Positions 46,921-55,159 of a stretch of DNA of 64,000 nt are shown here, one piece after another (positions within the stretch are counted from its first letter, which is position 1; each line of letters begins with the position of its first letter). The notes beneath the pieces were generated by a model. The model was not told the DNA's origin. It saw only the letters and a list, made by a program, of their open reading frames with translations, and did not search any database. A program made the translations under genes and the position numbers. Origin of the DNA: UBA7803 sp040219135 (lineage in GTDB: Bacteria; Pseudomonadota; Gammaproteobacteria; Pseudomonadales; Azotimanducaceae); assembly GCA_040219135.1 (NCBI GenBank), contig JAVJTA010000014.1, forward strand, positions 179,190 to 243,189, read 5' to 3'.

Positions 46921-48191
46921 GGTGATCCTCCCGGCGTGAAGCGCAGACCCAGCACCAGCGCGTGAACGCTGAGCTCGGTGCGCAGGGGCCGGTCGTCGGG
47001 CTGGTGCATGTCGAATAGAGCGGTCTGCCAGAAGCGGTACTCGACACTCACCGCGACCCGCTCGGTGAGCGGCGCCGAGGCCCCGAAGGCGACCTGGAAA
47101 GCGACCGCCGAGTCGTCGTCGTCCACGAACGTCGACCCGTCGCCGTCGAGGCGCACGTTCCAGTCGGCGCGGGTCCAGCCGACGCCGAGCAGCGCATAGG
47201 GCTGGAACGGCAGGCGCCAGGCCGGCTCGTAAATCACGTTGGCCATCAGGCTGTCGGCGAGCACCCGACCGCTGGCCCGGTCCTCGCCGAACTCCGGGTT
47301 GAAGTCGATGAGCTCCGCCTCGCTGCGCCGTCGCGCCGCTTCGAACTCGACGACCCAGCGCGGCGACCAGCGGTAGCCGACGCTCAGCGCCGCCAGCGAA
47401 CCGACGTCGAAGGCATCGAAGTTGGCCAGGTTCTCCTTGATCTCCGCATCCTTGGTGAAGGTCGGGCCGAAGCCGCCGCGCAGGATCCAGCCGCGGCGCT
47501 TTGCGCTCCCTCGCGCAGCCGGCAGCTGCCGGGGCGCCAGCCGGTAGTGCAGGTTCGCCGTGAGCGACTGAACCCGATGATCGGTGTCGAACGCGCTGCC
47601 GTCCGCGCCGTTCAGCTCGATGTCGGGCGCGGCCCAGTAGCGGTACTCGAGCGCGAGATCGACGCGCGGCGACAGACGCAGGCCCACGCCGGCGATCAGC
47701 TGATAGGTCAGCGCCGTGTCCCGGTCGTCGAGCAGCTCGACGCCGGTGATGTACTGACGCAGCTCGTAGTCGATCCTCGCCATGCCCACGCCGGCGCCGA
47801 GAAAGGGCTGAAAGCGCCCGCCGACGTCGAAGTCGCGCAGCGCGCTCAGGGCAACCCCGAGCGCAGTGATCCGGGAATCCGCATCCGGCGCCACGTCCGG
47901 CCTGGCGGCATCGAAGAAGATCACTTCGGCGTCGTTGTAGCGGTAGCTCGCGTCGACCTCGAAGCGCCAGGCGCCGGGCCGATCCAGCCCGAGGGCGATC
48001 GAGCCGATGGGCCGCGCCAGATCGAAGTCGACGTTGAGGCCGGCGTCGTCGAACTCGGCGTTGGGCGCGTAGCCGGCGCCGAGTCCGGCGGAAAGGTACA
48101 GACCGCGCGCATCCTGCACCGCTGGCTGACCGTGAGCAAGGCCGCTCGCCACCACGAGCAGCAGCGCGCCGATCCACGTTTCATCCCGCAT
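46917..48191 (-). CDS. Outer-membrane protein with two tandem small beta-barrel domains
   Basis: 424 residues: signal peptide (1-about 20, ending LAHG-QPA), then two consecutive OmpA/OmpW-like barrel units. Unit 1 (about 25-215) has LSAGLGAGYAPNAEF and FQPFLGAGVGMARIDYELR; unit 2 (about 225-424) has GGFGPTFTKDAEI and FQPYALLGVGWTRADWNV. Equivalent strands (EYRYW, EYRFWQT; the LGAGVG/LLGVGW turns) repeat, indicating internal duplication. ATG 48191 is taken as start; a TTG at 48221 would add ten charged residues before the signal. It is coupled to the channel gene, suggesting a transport link across both membranes. Confidence 0.8.
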   Translation of the reverse strand: MRDETWIGALLLVVASGLAHGQPAVQDARGLYLSAGLGAGYAPNAEFDDAGLNVDFDLARPIGSIALGLDRPGAWRFEVDASYRYNDAEVIFFDAARPDVAPDADSRITALGVALSALRDFDVGGRFQPFLGAGVGMARIDYELRQYITGVELLDDRDTALTYQLIAGVGLRLSPRVDLALEYRYWAAPDIELNGADGSAFDTDHRVQSLTANLHYRLAPRQLPAARGSAKRRGWILRGGFGPTFTKDAEIKENLANFDAFDVGSLAALSVGYRWSPRWVVEFEAARRRSEAELIDFNPEFGEDRASGRVLADSLMANVIYEPAWRLPFQPYALLGVGWTRADWNVRLDGDGSTFVDDDDSAVAFQVAFGASAPLTERVAVSVEYRFWQTALFDMHQPDDRPLRTELSVHALVLGLRFTPGGSP

Positions 48192-48234
48192 TCCGCCCTG
48201 CTCCCGCCTCGACTTCACCAACCGCCCGGCATGC

Positions 48235-48240
48235 TATAAC
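48235..48240 (+). promoter_or_regulatory. Candidate -10 box (TATAAC) of the flavin monooxygenase
   Basis: TATAAC lies 33 bases before the ATG at 48274; CTTCAC 16 bases further upstream is a weak -35. GGAG (48261-48264) is the likely ribosome site. Confidence 0.35.
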
Positions 48241-48273
48241 GTCGCCCGGACCGCCACCACCGGAGACCTCGGC

Positions 48274-49920
48274 ATGAGCGACCGCGCAGCACAGCATCAG
48301 ACCGCACCCACGGCCTGCGACGCCGTCATCGTCGGCGCCGGGTTCGCCGGCCTGTACATGGCCTACCGACTGCGCGAACTCGGCATGAGCGTGATCGGCT
48401 TCGAAGCCGGGGACGACGTCGGCGGTACCTGGTACTGGAACCGCTACCCAGGCGCGCGCTGCGACGCCGAGAGCCTCGCCTACTCCTATTCGTTCTCGCC
48501 GGAGCTGGAGCAGGACTGGACATGGACCGAGCGCTACGCCACTCAGCCGGAGATCCTGCGCTACGCGCGTCACGTCGCCGAGCGCTTCGAGCTGCGCGAG
48601 CTGTTCCGCTTCGGCCGCCGGGTGAACTCGGCCCACTACGGCGACGACAACCGCTGGCGCGTGGCGACCGATGCCGGTGATCGGGTCGAGGCCCGGTTCT
48701 GCATCATGGCCACCGGCTGCCTTTCCGTCCCCCAGGTGCCCGACATTCCCGGCCTCGATGCGTTCCGCGGCGAGCGCTACCAGGCGAGCCGGTGGCCCCA
48801 CGAGCCGGTGAACTTCCGCGGCAGGCGGGTGGGCGTGATCGGCACCGGTTCCTCGGCGATCCAGGCGGTGCCGGTGATCGCCGAAACCGCGGGCCATCTG
48901 ACGGTCTTTCAGCGTACGCCCAACTTCAGCGTGCCGGCGCGCAACGAACCCCTGGACGCCGGGTTCGTGCGCGAGTTCAAGCGCCACTACCGCACCCACC
49001 GGACCCTCGCGAAGGAAGGCAAGATCTCGGGTTTCGGTGGCCTCGAGGCGGTGCCCCGGGAGCAGGGACCGGTGGCCGAGCGCGCCGCCGACCTCGACGA
49101 CGCCCAGCTCGAGGCCATCCTCGACGATTACTGGCGCAGCGGCGGCGCGCGCTTCATCGGTGCCATCGGCGACACCCTGATCGACGAGCGCAGCAACGAG
49201 CTCGTGGCCGAGTTCGTCCGCGACCGGATCCGTCACATCGTCGACGACCCGGCCACCGCCGAGCGCCTGTGCCCCACGTCCCACCCGATCGGCACCAAGC
49301 GCATCTGCGTGGACAGCGACTACTACCGCACCTTCAATCGCCCCAACGTCAGCCTGATCGACGTGCGCGAGGATCCCATCGAGCGGGTCACCGAGGCCGG
49401 CATTCAGACCCGCAGCGGCCACCACGAACTCGACATGCTGGTCCTGGCCACCGGATTCGACGCCATGACCGGCGCCCTGCTGCGCATCGACATCCGCGGC
49501 GCGAACGGTGTCCGCCTGGCGGACCGCTGGGCCGATGGCCCGCGCAGCTATCTCGGCCTGACGGTGGCCGGGTTCCCCAACCTGTTCACCATCACCGGGC
49601 CCGGCAGCCCGTCGGTGCTCAGCAACATGCTGGTCTCCATCGAGCAGCACGTCGACTGGATCAGCGATTGTCTCGAGCACATGAAGGCCCATCGACTGCA
49701 GCGGGTGGAGGCGGAAGCCGCGGCCGAGGACGCCTGGGTAGACCACGTCAACGAGGTTGCCAACGCAACCCTGTTTCCCCGGGGCGGTTCCTGGTATCTG
49801 GGAGCCAACGTACCCGGCAAGCCGCGGGTGTTCATGCCCTACGCCGCCGGCGTCGGGCCCTATCGCGAGGTCTGCGAGCGCATCGCCGGCAACGGCTATG
49901 AGGGCTTCCGCTTCGCCTGA
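48274..49920 (+). CDS. Baeyer-Villiger-type flavin monooxygenase with altered fingerprint
   Basis: 548 residues. FAD motif VIVGAGFAGLYMAYRLRELG, the class I BVMO motif GGTWYWNRYPGARCD, and NADP motif VGVIGTGSSAIQAVPVIAE are present, followed by typical C-terminal LGLTVAGFPNLFTITGPGSP. The fingerprint F-x-G-x3-H-x3-W-P reads F164-R-G-E-R-Y-Q170-A-S-R-W174-P, so the conserved His is Gln. Such enzymes insert oxygen next to a ketone (steroid, cyclic or alkyl ketones). The His to Gln change may affect NADP turnover. Its stop is followed by a solo copy of the 10847 repeat arm. Confidence 0.9.
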   Translation: MSDRAAQHQTAPTACDAVIVGAGFAGLYMAYRLRELGMSVIGFEAGDDVGGTWYWNRYPGARCDAESLAYSYSFSPELEQDWTWTERYATQPEILRYARHVAERFELRELFRFGRRVNSAHYGDDNRWRVATDAGDRVEARFCIMATGCLSVPQVPDIPGLDAFRGERYQASRWPHEPVNFRGRRVGVIGTGSSAIQAVPVIAETAGHLTVFQRTPNFSVPARNEPLDAGFVREFKRHYRTHRTLAKEGKISGFGGLEAVPREQGPVAERAADLDDAQLEAILDDYWRSGGARFIGAIGDTLIDERSNELVAEFVRDRIRHIVDDPATAERLCPTSHPIGTKRICVDSDYYRTFNRPNVSLIDVREDPIERVTEAGIQTRSGHHELDMLVLATGFDAMTGALLRIDIRGANGVRLADRWADGPRSYLGLTVAGFPNLFTITGPGSPSVLSNMLVSIEQHVDWISDCLEHMKAHRLQRVEAEAAAEDAWVDHVNEVANATLFPRGGSWYLGANVPGKPRVFMPYAAGVGPYREVCERIAGNGYEGFRFA

Positions 49921-49930
49921 GCGCGCGGCC

Positions 49931-49960
49931 GTGCGCAGACTTGATCAGAGGTTCCCTAGG
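49931..49960. repeat. Solo arm of the dispersed inverted-repeat element
   Basis: Matches the right arm of the element at 10847-10974 over about 25 bases (GCGCAGACTTGATCAGAGGT then TCCCTAG), with two C-to-T differences. It lies between convergent genes and supplies the TAG stop (49956-49958) of the minus-strand MerR-TPR gene. Confidence 0.8.
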
Positions 49961-50780
49961 CTTGAAGGATCTGGCGGTAGCGGCGCAGGTGTCTCAGAGC
50001 CGCCACCTCGTCGCCGCGGATCTCGAAGATCCGGCAGAGATTGTAATGCGCGTCCGCCACTTCCGGGGCCTGGAGGTAGCACGCCACCGCGGCCTCGAAA
50101 TCGTCCAGCTCGTCGTACAGCGTGCCGAGGTTGAACAGCGCGAGCTGATGATCCGGCACCTGCGCCAGGGCCATGCGGTAGTGCTCGCCGGCCGCCTCCG
50201 GGCTGCTCTCGAGCTGCAGCAGACGCCCCAGATTGACATGCGCGTCGACGTTGCTCGGATCGAGTTCGAGAGCGCGCCGATAGGCTTCGGCGGATCGGCC
50301 CGGGTCGACGTCCTCGAGATCCACGGCCAGGTTGTAGTAAGTGTCGCTGTCGCCGTCCGCCGGGTCTTCGTCGGCTTCGGGGCCGGCGCGCCGGCGCCGG
50401 CGAAGCTCGGCGACCTCCCCGGCCAGATCGCGGACACTGAAGTCCAGCAGTCCCTGGCCGGTCTGGACCTCCCACAGCGCTGCGTCGTCGCGCACCACCA
50501 CCCGGCCGCCGTCGCCGAGGATGCGCAGCGACGCCAGGGAGTCCGCATCGCCGAGATCGGCGCGGAGTTTTTCCAGCGCGGCGAACGCCCGCCGCGGTGA
50601 CACCGCGGCGTCGCGCAGACCGCTGGCCGTGCGCAGCAGCACCATGTCCTGGAATTCGAATCGATACTCGCCGCGGGCGCCGCGGCCCGGGGCGATCAGC
50701 CCGCGGCGGATGTAGTGTCGAATCTGATCGACCGTCAGACCGACGAGTTCCGCGACCTCGCGCGTGGTGTAACCACTCAT
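49956..50780 (-). CDS. MerR-type HTH protein with C-terminal TPR repeats
   Basis: 274 residues. An N-terminal winged HTH of MerR type (YTTREVAELVGLTVDQIRHY, then RRGLIAPGRG) is followed by a linker and about three TPR repeats from about 145 (YYNLAVDLEDVDPGRSAEAY, AHVNLGRLLQLESSPEAAGE, FNLGTLYDELDDFEAAVACY). No metal-binding Cys at the usual place. Its ATG overlaps the ku stop by four bases, placing it in the ku operon; it probably regulates or accompanies the NHEJ genes. Its TAG stop lies in a repeat arm. Confidence 0.82.
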   Translation of the reverse strand: MSGYTTREVAELVGLTVDQIRHYIRRGLIAPGRGARGEYRFEFQDMVLLRTASGLRDAAVSPRRAFAALEKLRADLGDADSLASLRILGDGGRVVVRDDAALWEVQTGQGLLDFSVRDLAGEVAELRRRRRAGPEADEDPADGDSDTYYNLAVDLEDVDPGRSAEAYRRALELDPSNVDAHVNLGRLLQLESSPEAAGEHYRMALAQVPDHQLALFNLGTLYDELDDFEAAVACYLQAPEVADAHYNLCRIFEIRGDEVAALRHLRRYRQILQA

Positions 50781-51625
50781 CCGCTCTTGCGTTTGGACGA
50801 TCTCTTGGAGACCGCGCGCTTCTTCGGCGCGCGCTTTGCCGGCTTGCGGCCTTTGCCCTGATCCGCCACCGACGCCTTCAGCGCTTCCATGAGGTCGATG
50901 ATCTTGGCTTCGGGCGCCGCCGCCTTGGGCACCGCGACCTCACGGCCCTCGACCTTCTGCTCGATGGCCTGCTCGAAGCGCTTGCGCACGTCGTCTTCGT
51001 ACTTCTCCGGCTCGAAGGTGTCGCTGACCCGCTGATCGATGATCTTGATCGCCAGGTCGAGTTCGTCCTTGCCTACCTCCGTGACGTCGAGCGGCACGTC
51101 GTCGAAAGCGCGCAGCTCGTCGGCGTGCTTGAGCTGCTCCATCACCACGCCATCGCCCATGGGCCGCAGCAGCACCAGGTAGCTCTTGCCCCGCGCTGCG
51201 TACTTGGCCAGGGCCGCGCGCCTGGTTTCGCTCAGTGCCGCCTTCAACAGATGATAGGAGCGGGCCGCCCCCTTGTCCGGACCGAGGTAGTAGACCTTGT
51301 CGATGTAGATGCGCTCGACCTGGTCGACGGGAACGAACTCCTGGATGTCGATTTCGTTGGTCGCGGTTGCCTGCAGCGACTTCAGCTCGTCCTTCTGGAA
51401 CAGCACGAACTGGCCTTTGGCGAACTCGTAGCCCTGCACCAGCTCCGTGCGGTCCACCGGCTCGCCGTCGTCCGCGCGCACGTACTGCTGCTTGACGCGC
51501 GAGCCGTCCTCGGTGAGGTAGTTGAAGTTGATGGACTTCGTGCTGTCCACCGTCGAGTAGAGTTTGATGGGAATGGACACCAATCCGAACGAGATGGTGC
51601 CGGAGGCCATTGCGCGGGCAGCCAT
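50777..51625 (-). CDS. ku: Non-homologous end-joining protein Ku
   Basis: 282 residues. The bacterial Ku core (about 8-255) shows SGTISFGLVSIPIKLYSTV, KQQYVRADDGEPVDRTELV, and YYLGPDKGAARSYHLLKAAL. A Lys/Arg-rich tail (RKPAKRAPKKRAVSKRSSKR) is typical of extended C-termini that aid DNA binding. It binds double-strand ends as a homodimer and recruits LigD, encoded divergently 118 bases away. Start ATG 51625 follows AAGGGGAA; a second ATG at 51610 is possible. Confidence 0.96.
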   Translation of the reverse strand: MAARAMASGTISFGLVSIPIKLYSTVDSTKSINFNYLTEDGSRVKQQYVRADDGEPVDRTELVQGYEFAKGQFVLFQKDELKSLQATATNEIDIQEFVPVDQVERIYIDKVYYLGPDKGAARSYHLLKAALSETRRAALAKYAARGKSYLVLLRPMGDGVVMEQLKHADELRAFDDVPLDVTEVGKDELDLAIKIIDQRVSDTFEPEKYEDDVRKRFEQAIEQKVEGREVAVPKAAAPEAKIIDLMEALKASVADQGKGRKPAKRAPKKRAVSKRSSKRKSG

Positions 51626-51743
51626 GAAGCGCTTCCCCTTGGGCGGACTTTCCCGGAATATAGCCCACGGTCGCGACCTCCACAACACGGCGCCCAACGC
51701 CGGGTCAGCCTTTGCGCGCGCAGTGCCGCGCGCGGGGCCCTTC

Positions 51744-54251
51744 ATGAGCATGCCGAAACAGCCTTCGAGCACCAGCCACGACGCCCCCCTCGATCGCTAC
51801 CGACGCAAACGCCGCGCCGGCGCGACGGCGGAACCGTTCGGTCGCGCGGGCGTCACGACGGACGCGGGCACACCGGCCTTCGTGGTGCAGCAGCACCGCG
51901 CCCGCGCGCTGCACTTCGATCTGCGTCTGGAAGTGGACGGCGTCCTCAAGTCCTGGGCGGTGCCGAAAGGCCCCTCGGCGAATCCGGCGGACAAGCGCTT
52001 CGCCCGGCTGGTGGAAGACCACCCTCTCGACTACGCCGGCTTCGAGGGACACATCGCCGAGGGCAACTACGGCGCCGGCTGGGTAATCGTCTGGGACCGC
52101 GGAACCTACCGGCCCCTCGGCGACATGCGCGAGGGTCTCGTCCGGGGCAAGCTGCTGTTCGAACTCGACGGCGCCAAACTGCGCGGACGCTGGACCCTGG
52201 TGCGGATGAAACAGGCCGAGGACTGGCTGCTGATCAAGGAACACGACGATGCCGTACGCGACCCGGGCGATGACTTCGCCGCGGACTCGGTGCTCTCCGG
52301 CCTGACTCTGGACGAGCTGCCCCAGCGCGCCGCCATCGCCAGACGCTTCGCCACCCGGGTGGCACGAAAGAAGGGGAGCCGACCGCTCGGCGACGACTTC
52401 GACTCGCGCCCCATGCTGGCCAGCGCCGGCGAGCCCTTCGACCGCGCCGGCTGGCTGTTCGAACTGAAATACGACGGCTACCGGCTGTGCGCGACCCGGG
52501 ACGGCGATGCCGCGACGCTGACCTCGCGCAACGGCCAGAGCCTGACCGACGCGTTTCCCGACATCGCCGGCGCCGTTGCCGCCCTGCCCTACCCGCAGCT
52601 GGTGCTCGACGGCGAACTGGTCGTCAACGATCCCAGCGGGCGGCCGAGCTTCAGCCTGCTGCAACGGCGCGCGGGCCTCGCCGGCGGCGGCCCGGAGGTC
52701 GCACGCGCGGCCCGCCACCTGCCCGCGACCTTTTACGTGTTCGACCTGCTCGCCGCCGCCGGACGCGACCTGCGCGCCCTGCCGCTCGTCCGGCGCAAGG
52801 CCCTGCTCGCGGGGCTGCTGCCCAGCGCCGGCGTGCTGCGCTACTCGGAACACGTCGCCCGCCAGGGCCGCGCGGTCTTCGAGTCCGCACAGCGGCTCGG
52901 TCTCGAAGGCGTGGTAGGCAAGCGCGCGGACTCGGTCTACCGCGCCGGCCGCTCCAACGACTGGATCAAGGTGCGTGCCCGGCAGAGCGACGACTTCGTC
53001 ATCGTCGGCTGGAGTCCGACCCGCGGCCGGCGCGCCGACCTCGGCGCGCTGGCGCTCGCCGAATACCGCGGCGGCGCCCTGGCTTACGTGGGCAAGGTAG
53101 GCTCCGGACTGAAGGGAGCAGAACGGCAGGAACTGCAGCGTCTGCTGGCGGAGACGCCGCCCGGCGCGGCCCTCAGCGACAGCGGCAGCGTCACCTGGGT
53201 GGCGCCACGCCATGTCTGCGAAGTGCTGTTCCGCGAGTACACGGCGGACGGCCACCTGCGCCAGCCGGTGTTCGTCCGCCGCCGCAGCGACAAGGCGCCG
53301 GAGGAATGCACCGGCCGGTTCGACGATCCGCAGCCGGCTGCGGCGGTGCCGGTGGTAAGGGAGGTGACCGTCACCAATCCCGGGAAGATCTTCTTCCCGG
53401 AGCGCGGCCTGACCAAGGGCGACCTGGTGACCTACTACCAACGCATCGCGCCGTGGATGCTGCCCTACCTGAAGGACCGGCCGCTGGTGCTCACGCGGTT
53501 TCCCGACGGCATTCACGGCAAGCAGTTCTACCAGCGCGACGCCCCGGACTTCGTGCCGGACTGGATCGAACGGCAGGTGTTGTGGAGCGACAGCGGCGAG
53601 CGCGAGGTGCACTACTTCATCGCCAACGATGCCGCCTCACTCGCCTATCTGGCCAATCTGGGAACGATTCCCATTCACACCTGGCACAGCCGTACCAGCG
53701 ACCTGGCCCATCCGGACTGGTGCGTGCTCGATCTCGATCCGAAGCAGGCGCCGTTCACCGCCGTGGTCGACGTCGCCCTGGCGGTGCGCGAGCTGTGTGC
53801 GGAGATCGGTCTGCCGGCTTTTCCCAAGACCAGCGGCGCCAGCGGCCTGCACGTGCTGATTCCGCTCGGCGGCCAGCTCACCCACGAGCAGTCGAAAACC
53901 CTGGCCGAACTGCTGGCCACGTTGATCGTCGCCCGCCGGCCCGAGCAGGCAACCATGAACCGGGCGGTGCGACGCCGCGACGGCAAGGTCTACGTCGACT
54001 GTCTGCAGAACGGTCACGGCAAGCTGCTGGTGGCGCCGTTCAGTGCGCGCGCCGAGCCCGCCGCGTCCGTGTCCATGCCGCTCGGCTGGCACGAGGTCCA
54101 TCGCGGTCTGTCGAACGCACGCTTCAGCATCGACAACGCGGTCCGGCGCATGCGGCGCCTCGACGCGGACCCGCTGCGCGAGGTGCTGAGCGCGAAACCG
54201 GACCTGCAGCGCGCGCTCGAGTCCCTGCTCGACCTCGTCGGCGGGGCGTGA
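51744..54251 (+). CDS. ligD: Multifunctional DNA ligase D (PE-LIG-POL)
   Basis: 835 residues. Domain order: 3'-phosphoesterase (about 40-165, with VQQHRARALHFDLRLEVDG), ATP-dependent ligase (about 210-500, nucleotidyl Lys in FELKYDGYR near 240 and VGKRADSVYRAGRSNDWIKV), and primase-polymerase (about 535-830, with YYQRIAPWMLPYLKDRPLVL and CVLDLDPKQAPF). All catalytic modules look intact. It repairs double-strand breaks with Ku, sharing the divergent promoter region 51626-51743. ATG 51744 chosen; upstream open frame is Ku antiframe. Confidence 0.95.
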   Translation: MSMPKQPSSTSHDAPLDRYRRKRRAGATAEPFGRAGVTTDAGTPAFVVQQHRARALHFDLRLEVDGVLKSWAVPKGPSANPADKRFARLVEDHPLDYAGFEGHIAEGNYGAGWVIVWDRGTYRPLGDMREGLVRGKLLFELDGAKLRGRWTLVRMKQAEDWLLIKEHDDAVRDPGDDFAADSVLSGLTLDELPQRAAIARRFATRVARKKGSRPLGDDFDSRPMLASAGEPFDRAGWLFELKYDGYRLCATRDGDAATLTSRNGQSLTDAFPDIAGAVAALPYPQLVLDGELVVNDPSGRPSFSLLQRRAGLAGGGPEVARAARHLPATFYVFDLLAAAGRDLRALPLVRRKALLAGLLPSAGVLRYSEHVARQGRAVFESAQRLGLEGVVGKRADSVYRAGRSNDWIKVRARQSDDFVIVGWSPTRGRRADLGALALAEYRGGALAYVGKVGSGLKGAERQELQRLLAETPPGAALSDSGSVTWVAPRHVCEVLFREYTADGHLRQPVFVRRRSDKAPEECTGRFDDPQPAAAVPVVREVTVTNPGKIFFPERGLTKGDLVTYYQRIAPWMLPYLKDRPLVLTRFPDGIHGKQFYQRDAPDFVPDWIERQVLWSDSGEREVHYFIANDAASLAYLANLGTIPIHTWHSRTSDLAHPDWCVLDLDPKQAPFTAVVDVALAVRELCAEIGLPAFPKTSGASGLHVLIPLGGQLTHEQSKTLAELLATLIVARRPEQATMNRAVRRRDGKVYVDCLQNGHGKLLVAPFSARAEPAASVSMPLGWHEVHRGLSNARFSIDNAVRRMRRLDADPLREVLSAKPDLQRALESLLDLVGGA

Positions 54252-54351
54252 ATACTCAAATCTTGGTTACAGGACGCTTAAACCTGGCGCCGGACATCGG
54301 CGCCGCGGCATCGTAATGTGCGCTACGTCACACTCGAAACGTGAACTGATC

Positions 54352-54672
54352 ATGTCCATCAGCAGCCTACTTACCATCGCGATCCTGGCGAGCCTGCCCT
54401 GGCAGATCGCGCTCGCCGGCGAGATCGTCACCTGGGTCGACGCCGACGGCGTGACTCACTTCGGCAATCCCCAGCTCGCGCCGATGGCGGCCAGGAGCGT
54501 CGAGGTGGCGCCGGCGAACGGTATGGCCGTGCCCGAGGGTGCGCCGACCCGTAGAAACGGGTACGGGCCGGCCACCGTCATCCTGGAAAAGAAGCCGAAC
54601 CGCGAGCTCGTCGGCTGGCGCGGCCACCAGTGGAACGCCAGCCGGCGGCCGCAGCGCCGCAATCACCGCTGA
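54352..54672 (+). CDS. DUF4124-domain periplasmic protein
   Basis: 106 residues from ATG 54352: signal peptide MSISSLLTIAILASLPWQIA, then IVTWVDADGVTHFGNP, the DUF4124 pattern (VYxWxDxxGxxHFSD-like). It has a basic C-terminus. ATG 54316 is an alternative start adding a non-signal extension. The function of the family is unknown. Confidence 0.75.
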   Translation: MSISSLLTIAILASLPWQIALAGEIVTWVDADGVTHFGNPQLAPMAARSVEVAPANGMAVPEGAPTRRNGYGPATVILEKKPNRELVGWRGHQWNASRRPQRRNHR

Positions 54673-54779
54673 AGGCCGGCTCCGCCTATTGCACCAATCT
54701 GGCGCAGCGTGATCCGAGTCACGGATGCCTGCATCGGCACGAACTACGGTTAGCCGATCGATTCGATGGGATTGCAGGG

Positions 54780-54989
54780 ATGCGACAGACCGACGACGCG
54801 GTGAGGCCGCATTTCAGATCGAGCAGCCGCTTTTACCAGCAGGACGGCACCTGGTTCTACACCACCCGTGAGGGCGAGCATGGGCCGTTCAGCACGCGGG
54901 AGGATGCGGAAGCGGACGCCCGCCTCTACGCTGGATTGCACAACCACCTGGAACGGCCGAAGAGGAAAGACGCCGGCACGGCCGGCTGA
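54780..54989 (+). CDS. DUF6316-like small protein
   Basis: 69 residues. FYQQDGTWFYTTREGEHGPF and the following STREDAEADARLY match the aromatic-rich DUF6316 pattern (FRSxRF-x-Q-x-G-W-x-TREG-x-GPF) known from Pseudomonas-like bacteria. ATG 54780 follows GCAGGG. Function unknown. Confidence 0.72.
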   Translation: MRQTDDAVRPHFRSSSRFYQQDGTWFYTTREGEHGPFSTREDAEADARLYAGLHNHLERPKRKDAGTAG

Positions 54990-55159
54990 CGCCCGCGACT
55001 CCCGGGGTCAACCCCGACAACGTGGAGGCCCGCGTTCCCGTCGCCGGCCTCGACTGCGGCCTCTACGACTTGCTACGTTAGCGCTGCACCGGCCCACAGA
55101 AAGCCGTCGCGCTCGTTGAACCACGCCTTGCAGGCCCTTCGATCCGGGAACTCACCTTG

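Noticed and set aside
55010..55159. Fragments on both strands with protein-like ends (GLYDLLR; KAWFNERDGFLWAGAALT)
   Set aside because: Too short, no starts, no recognised family; may be gene relics but unsupported.
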